Below, one piece after another: positions 59,148 through 64,000 of a DNA stretch of 64,000 bases. Both the position numbers and the translations under genes were made by a program. Under the pieces are notes generated by a model. It made no database searches. It was given only the letters and a program-made list of their open reading frames with translations, and had not been told where the DNA came from. Within the stretch, counting starts at the first letter, position 1. Each line of letters opens with the position of its first letter. This stretch comes from Aquilaria yunnanensis (lineage: Eukaryota; Streptophyta; Magnoliopsida; Malvales; Thymelaeaceae). Location of the stretch: the NCBI GenBank assembly GCA_039654915.1, contig CM077597.1, positions 60,974,001-61,038,000 on the forward strand, written 5' to 3'.

Positions 59148-60992
59148 ATGAAAGGCCGGGAGGATAAGAGGATTGAAGTGAGGCATAATGAGGACCCAAC
59201 CATGAGGGAACTTCAAGAAACTCTCAATAGACTTATGGGAAGGATTAAGGACATAGATTTGAGGTTACCAGAGAGACCTAATCCCATCTTACAACCAAGG
59301 AAAAGTCCAAGGAGAAAAGAACCCAAGGAGGAAGAAGGATTTTGGGGTGACCATGGGCCTCCAAGGAGGGGGGAGCCAAGGAAGGACAACAATCTCAACT
59401 CCATCAAGCTTACTATTCCATCCTTCCAGGGGAGGAGTGATCCTGATGCCTATTGGGAATGGGAGCAAAAGATTGAGATGGTGTTTGATTGCCACCATTA
59501 TTCTGAGGAAAAGAAAGTTAAGTTGGCTACCATAAAGTTCACTGACTGTGCTCTTGTATGGTGGAATCAGGATGTTACTTCTAAGAGAAAGAATGAAGAG
59601 GAGCCCATACACACATGGAGAGCCCTTCAAGCCTTGATGAGGAGAAGATTTGTTCCTAATTACTACACTAGAGATTAACGCCTCAAGCTTCAAAGGCTAT
59701 TGCAAGGCCAAAAGAGTGTAAAGGACTACCACAAAGACTTGGAGATGACCTTGACCCAAGCCAACATCATTAAGGATGAGGAGACCACCATTACTGGATT
59801 CATCAATGGCCTCAACCATGAGATACCCAACAAAGTGGAAATGGTGCCTTATTTCAATATAGAGGACTTGCTTCACCATGCCACTAAGGCTGAGAGGATC
59901 ATCAAAAGAGTAAAGGCATTCAAGATGTCTTAAGGAGGAATTTCCACATGGAGAGGAGCATGGAGCAAGGATGTGAGATAAGCATCCAAGCCAAAAGTGG
60001 AGGCCACAATAGGAGGCTTGTCTCAGCCTCAACAAGAAAAGTCAATCATGCTTGACCCACTTTCACTACAAGAAAAGGGTGATGAGGGCAAGAGTGATGA
60101 GGGGAAAGTAGAGAGAACAACTGATAGATTAAGTGAGAAGAGTGAACATGTAGGGAAAAAGAATGGAGAGTTCTCGAGAGAAGAAATTGAGTGTGAAGTT
60201 AAGAGAAGACAAGAGTACAATGAACCCAAGCTGAGTGAAGAGAGAAAGACCTATAGAGAAGCCATACTTTCATCTAACATAATGAAGTCTTCTTATGGTG
60301 TTTTGTTGTCTTTTTTCTAGGAATTAAGTGGAGATGAGCTACAAGAATCAAGTGAGTTGCTGCCCATCCAAGAATTTTATGTTCCCAATATTCCAAGTTA
60401 TTTCCCATGCATCAAACCAACAAAGAAGGTTGGAAAGGAACAATTTGAGGTAAGTCCAAGTGATTTCAATTGCAAAAGTATGCCTAACATTGTTTTTTAC
60501 TCAATGGTTCAAGGGGAAGAATATGTTGTAACTCTACCCAAAGTCATTAAGTGCAAAGGTGAAAATTTTGTGGTTCCTAAGGAATATACAAGGAGACTAA
60601 GTCTAATCACTGTAATGTATTTCTTCCTTACACCTAGATTTGATGTGGTTTTGCATGAAAATCTCAAACAATGTGTGTTTGCTAGCTATATTGTTTTGAA
60701 GAATGGTTTTCATGTAAATAGATTAAAAGAAGGAAGTAAGCATGAAACTTTGACAAAATATGGTTTTAAATCATCTAATTCTTTGGTTTTGTCAAATGTT
60801 CTTTTGAATTCCATGAGTTTCTGTAAAGAGCAATCCATTTTGGTGACTTTTGTTTTTAACTTTGTTTGTTTTGCATCGATCCCACATTGTTTTATTTTTT
60901 CTCAATTTAAATCTACTTCTTTGGAATTTTTCGTGCATAAATTAGTTCATACACATGCATTACATACTTCTTTGATTTCCATTCATGTTTAG
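59148..60992 (+). pseudogene. Gag of the gag-only element, interrupted by stops
   Basis: Residues after the start match Ty3/gypsy gag: IPSFQGRSDPDAYWEWEQKI, MVFDCHHYSEEKKVKLA, ALVWWNQ, LMRRRFVP, then after a stop GQKSVKDYHKDLEM and FINGLNHEI. In-frame stops are at 59676, 59931, 59979 and 60318. The same frame stays open from 60321 to 60992 with a stretch I do not recognise (no protease or zinc knuckle seen). The gag core would bind element RNA and build particles; this copy cannot make it whole. The start is chosen at the first ATG of the frame. Confidence 0.75.
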
Positions 60993-61066
60993 CCCATTTT
61001 TGTGTGTCAATCTTTAATTTCCAGCAACCATTTTTTTGTCATGACACATGCATTACACAAACTTAT

Positions 61067-62482
61067 TGTTACCAGTGTGCCCAAAAGCCAATCATGAGAT
61101 GATTGTATCTTTGCACATTGAGTCATGATATTTTATTAAGGCATTAATCTAGCAATTATGTTTGTTATTTTGTTTCTGCGTAACATAACAAACATAATTG
61201 TAACCCTAGAATAATGATATTCCTAAACGTCCCTGGTCTCGTATTATTGTGGAGCGGGTTGCAATAATACATAACGACTAGCATATGTGGAGACTAATAT
61301 GAGAAATGTAGTCTACATATGGGTACAAGTTGGAGAACTTGTGTACTGGACCGACCCACCATGAGAACACTACATGGATCGTTATATGAGTGTCATAAGT
61401 GATTCTCATAGTGATCATGGTATATGTAGTCCTTCGACCTAAGATCATCAAGGTTCCCTACATGTTAGTCACATACTTTGATACTTTCCTTTGTTGCTCA
61501 TAACTGAGTGAACTTGAAGGAGGTCATTGGGTATGTCACATATCATGCGGAGGGATTTGTATGATCAAGATCGTATTTGTCCCTCCTATGTAACGGGAGT
61601 GATATGTTCGGGCCCCTTGATAGAGTAAGACTTAGAAAAATGCATGGCCATGCTCAGATGAGTTGATATACAATATCAATGTCATCAGTTTAAGTTGGTC
61701 TACTCGGTAATCAAGAAACCAAAGATTGGGCTATACGAGAGTGACATATTCCATGTCTCGTGCTTAGTCTTGATATCTTGGACAAAGGGACAATGGCATA
61801 TATCGGTGATGATCATAAAGGTTTAGTCGAATCATCGACAATCTTGTCACTTGGGTAGCGATGATGTGTTGCTAGACACCGCTCATTGCTTATGATCATA
61901 AATGTGATTTATGGTCATTGCCAATGTGGTAAGAGCCTATTGGGTCGAACACATAGAGCTATTTGGATCATTAGAGTGCATGGGCTAATAATTTGGGTTT
62001 TGGTTTCACAATAATTTCATATTAATAATGGGCCCAATAGTTGAGCCATTATTAAGCCCAAAATTAAAGCCTAATTGGATTAGGGCTTTGAAACCTATTA
62101 GGCCTGGAAGTTGAGTCTCACTATAACTACAACTTCTAGTGAGAAATTCGCAGGTCTCCTTGCCCTAGCCTCCCAAAAGGACAGCCGCACTCTTCTCTTA
62201 CAATTCCTTGGAGGACGCAAGCTAGCACTGCGAGTGCAAGAGAAACGCATCTGCCGGGATGTGGTGGAAGCGTGGTGATCCCAAGAGGCTCGTGTGGATA
62301 CCATAGAGAGCTTGAACACGTCAACTGTTCAGGTTTTGTGATTCGACTCTACAATTGAGTGAGAGATCTCAACCGAAAATTAGGTATGAAAATTTTTGAA
62401 CACCCGGTTTACCCCGTTTCACTTGGATCCTGGAGGGTTTCGGTTAAATTTCACTGCGCTGTTTGGCTCCCGAAATCCATCA
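61067..62482 (+). mobile_element. Family B solo LTR, 1416 bp
   Basis: Begins tgttaccagtgtgccc and ends cgaaatccatca. Flanks are CTTAT (61062-61066) and CTTGT (62483-62487), a duplication with one change. It is in the opposite orientation to the copies at 31691 and 37432. Confidence 0.87.
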
Positions 62483-63210
62483 CTTGTGAGCCATGATATT
62501 TTTGCTTCATATCCACACTTGAAAGTCTTTATTTTAAGTGAAAATTCTGCTTTAAATTCAACCTTTTAAGAAGATATGTTGAGTCCTTTGTTTTGTGTCA
62601 CATTCCATTCATAAATTTCCTGCATTGTTGTGCATATACTTGCAAAAACAAGTTTGCCACTAAATTGGTTTTACCTAATCCTATCTATTCCAATCTTATT
62701 TCCTTTAAGATGCTTAGGATTTTTTTGAAATTCATGCATCCTTGTTTGGTTATTAGTTTATGCAAACTATTGTCTTGACGTGCATAACTTCAGCTTTTCA
62801 TGACCTTTACACTTATGTGAGTTTAGGTCAATTTGTTTTGAGTGCATACAACATCCCCGAGGTAAATTCTTCCTACACTTTTTCTTGTTGTGAGACTAAT
62901 GTTTTTGAGATGGCAAAGCAATGAAAGTGATGCATAGAGTTAAGATGAAAATTGTGCAAAGACTCAAATTTTTTTTGCTAATTACTTCAAACTTTGTTTT
63001 CAAATCTGGAGTTATCAAAATTAACATTGTGTTGGGATAATGGTTCAGGTTTTGCACAGGAGTAAATCTCCATACACAAGCATTTCATGCTCTTGGTGCT
63101 TATGTGCACAATAAATGCTTAAGTGTTGTCTATTTCATCCTTATTAATTCAGTTTCCTTTTTTAATGTAGGTTTTGATTTGAGGATGAATCCTTCCAAAG
63201 AGGGGAGAGT
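62483..63210 (+). other. 3' internal part of the gag-only element
   Basis: Mostly T-rich without clear coding. Near 63160-63172 ttttttaatgtag looks like a splice acceptor leading into GFDLRMNPSKEG, the start of the frame that runs into the LTR. The polypurine tract is at its end. Confidence 0.5.
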
Positions 63211-63490
63211 TGATATGATCAAGAAAGGCACAACCATGGATGGCAGGGACCCATTGAAGATAACTAGTGAACCAACGACAAGGAAGAAGTCGAAAGAGCT
63301 CACAAGTGCACTTCAAGCTTTTGTCTCAAGCTACTTCATCGAGAATGGACTTGGAATTTCACAAGGAGCATTCAAGGAATCATATGGAGATGATGGCCAA
63401 GCTTGGTACTCAATTCTAGAGTGCCTAGACAAGGCACAAGATAAGGAACAACAAGAGCACCCATTAAGCGCACCTTTGGAGCCTACTTGA
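63104..63490 (+). CDS. C-terminal reading frame overlapping the 3' LTR
   Basis: The frame crosses the LTR start at 63211 (about residue 37) and ends inside the LTR. The peptide around the border reads FDLRMNPSKEGRVDMIKK and continues DPLKITSEPTTRKKSKELTSALQAF. It resembles the tail of Ty3/gypsy polyproteins of some plant lineages (FDLR.NPFQEG...GPMTRARAK), here without the rest of pol. The same peptide is encoded in the 5' LTR (57508-57753) with a three-residue difference region. The true 5' exon is unknown; translation of this copy is doubtful. Confidence 0.5.
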   Translation: MHNKCLSVVYFILINSVSFFNVGFDLRMNPSKEGRVDMIKKGTTMDGRDPLKITSEPTTRKKSKELTSALQAFVSSYFIENGLGISQGAFKESYGDDGQAWYSILECLDKAQDKEQQEHPLSAPLEPT

Positions 63491-64000
63491 AGTGTTTCAA
63501 GGTCATTTTGCTTCTACAAGCTGGATCTTTGAGCTCTAACACTTCAAGACCTCTTTTCAACATTTAAGAGGAAGTATCAAGTTAATGGAACTTAAATATT
63601 CAAGCTTGGATTTAAAGATACAAGTAAAAACCCTACTGAGCCCTTGAAGTGCACCCGAGAAGACTATTAGGGATTTTTATGGCCAATCTTGTATTGTAAT
63701 GCATTCTCTTTTATTTTTTTATTTATTTACATTATTTAGGATGTTATTAGGGTCATGGAAGTGATTCAGGTTGTTTAGGATAAATGGAATTCGCTGCACA
63801 CATTAAACATGTGCAAATTAGGTGTTAAAATCCTAGTTTGACTAGGTTTTCTTAAGTCTTTTGTACCTAGGTTTCCTATGTGACTTGGGCTACGAATTTT
63901 GCTGAGTCTTTTAACCTAATTTTTTCCTATAAATAAGCACATATTCTGGTTGTAAAACACAGGCTTTGGATGAAATAATATTGTTACTTTGGAGAAAAAT
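63211..64000 (+). repeat. 3' LTR of the gag-only element, cut by the window end
   Basis: Starts tgatatgatcaag as the 5' LTR does. It is open to the right; the last ~150 bases match 57890-58080 of the 5' LTR. Confidence 0.85.

Larger units (their letters stand above)
57466..64000 (+). mobile_element. Gag-only (TR-GAG type) Ty3/gypsy element, right end outside window
   Basis: 5' LTR 57466-58265, primer site TGGTATCAGAGCC at 58268-58280, gag frame 59148 onward, polypurine tract aaagaggggagagt at 63197-63210, and 3' LTR from 63211. No protease, RT or integrase is found between the LTRs, so it would depend on another element. The LTRs are diverged and the 3' LTR has ~170 bases that the 5' LTR lacks (about 63585-63755). 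A family B solo LTR is nested at 61067-62482. Confidence 0.8.

Overview
The window is plant nuclear DNA, from a flowering plant that I cannot name, and it is almost entirely nested retrotransposons. Evidence is a spliced plant-type pectate lyase gene, Ty3/gypsy elements of the plant-only Tat lineage (second RNase H, antisense extra gene), chromovirus remnants with long LTRs, L1-like LINE fragments, and primer sites matching initiator-Met tRNA. I found no prokaryotic genes, rRNA, tRNA or CRISPR array.

Layout. 1-36480 is one nested stack. A LINE on the minus strand (pieces at 1283-1408 and 34931-36480) was split by an old Tat-like element ('host A', 1409-33950, target duplication ATAGC). Host A was then hit at least seven times: a solo LTR inside a solo LTR (1630-8615 around 1671-6285), a truncated LTR (10622-11525), a solo LTR (11680-14190) inside a deleted 'family B' LTR (11526-14575), an almost complete young Tat element (15283-26431, duplication CTCAT), and solo LTRs at 26852-29304 and 31691-33107. 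Another Tat solo LTR (33955-34925) sits against its right end. Most boundaries are fixed by TG...CA ends and matching 5-bp duplications.

The young Tat element is the most complete object. Its two 867-bp LTRs differ at 3 sites. It carries a single gag-pol frame on the minus strand and, facing it on the plus strand, a three-exon gene with its own TATA box (16989-19337) ending in a coiled coil. The two genes converge on an array of seven diverged tandem repeats. Two probable defects are visible: the first catalytic Asp of integrase reads Asn, and one intron of the antisense gene seems to have lost its acceptor.

36481-46750 holds eroded chromovirus gag/protease pieces and large LTRs, with a family B solo LTR. 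46900-48060 is a LINE 3' end. The only ordinary gene is a two-exon secreted pectate lyase on the minus strand (48491-50247). A third, decayed Tat element starts about 770 bp upstream of it (51015-53385). 53386-57465 is more chromovirus debris. 57466-64000 is a gag-only LTR element whose reading frame runs into its 3' LTR; it carries another family B solo LTR and its 3' LTR leaves the window.

'Family B' is an unclassified 1.4-kb LTR found five times, never with an internal region. All coordinates, splice sites and repeats were read by eye; lineage names rest on recognised motifs, not on database searches.
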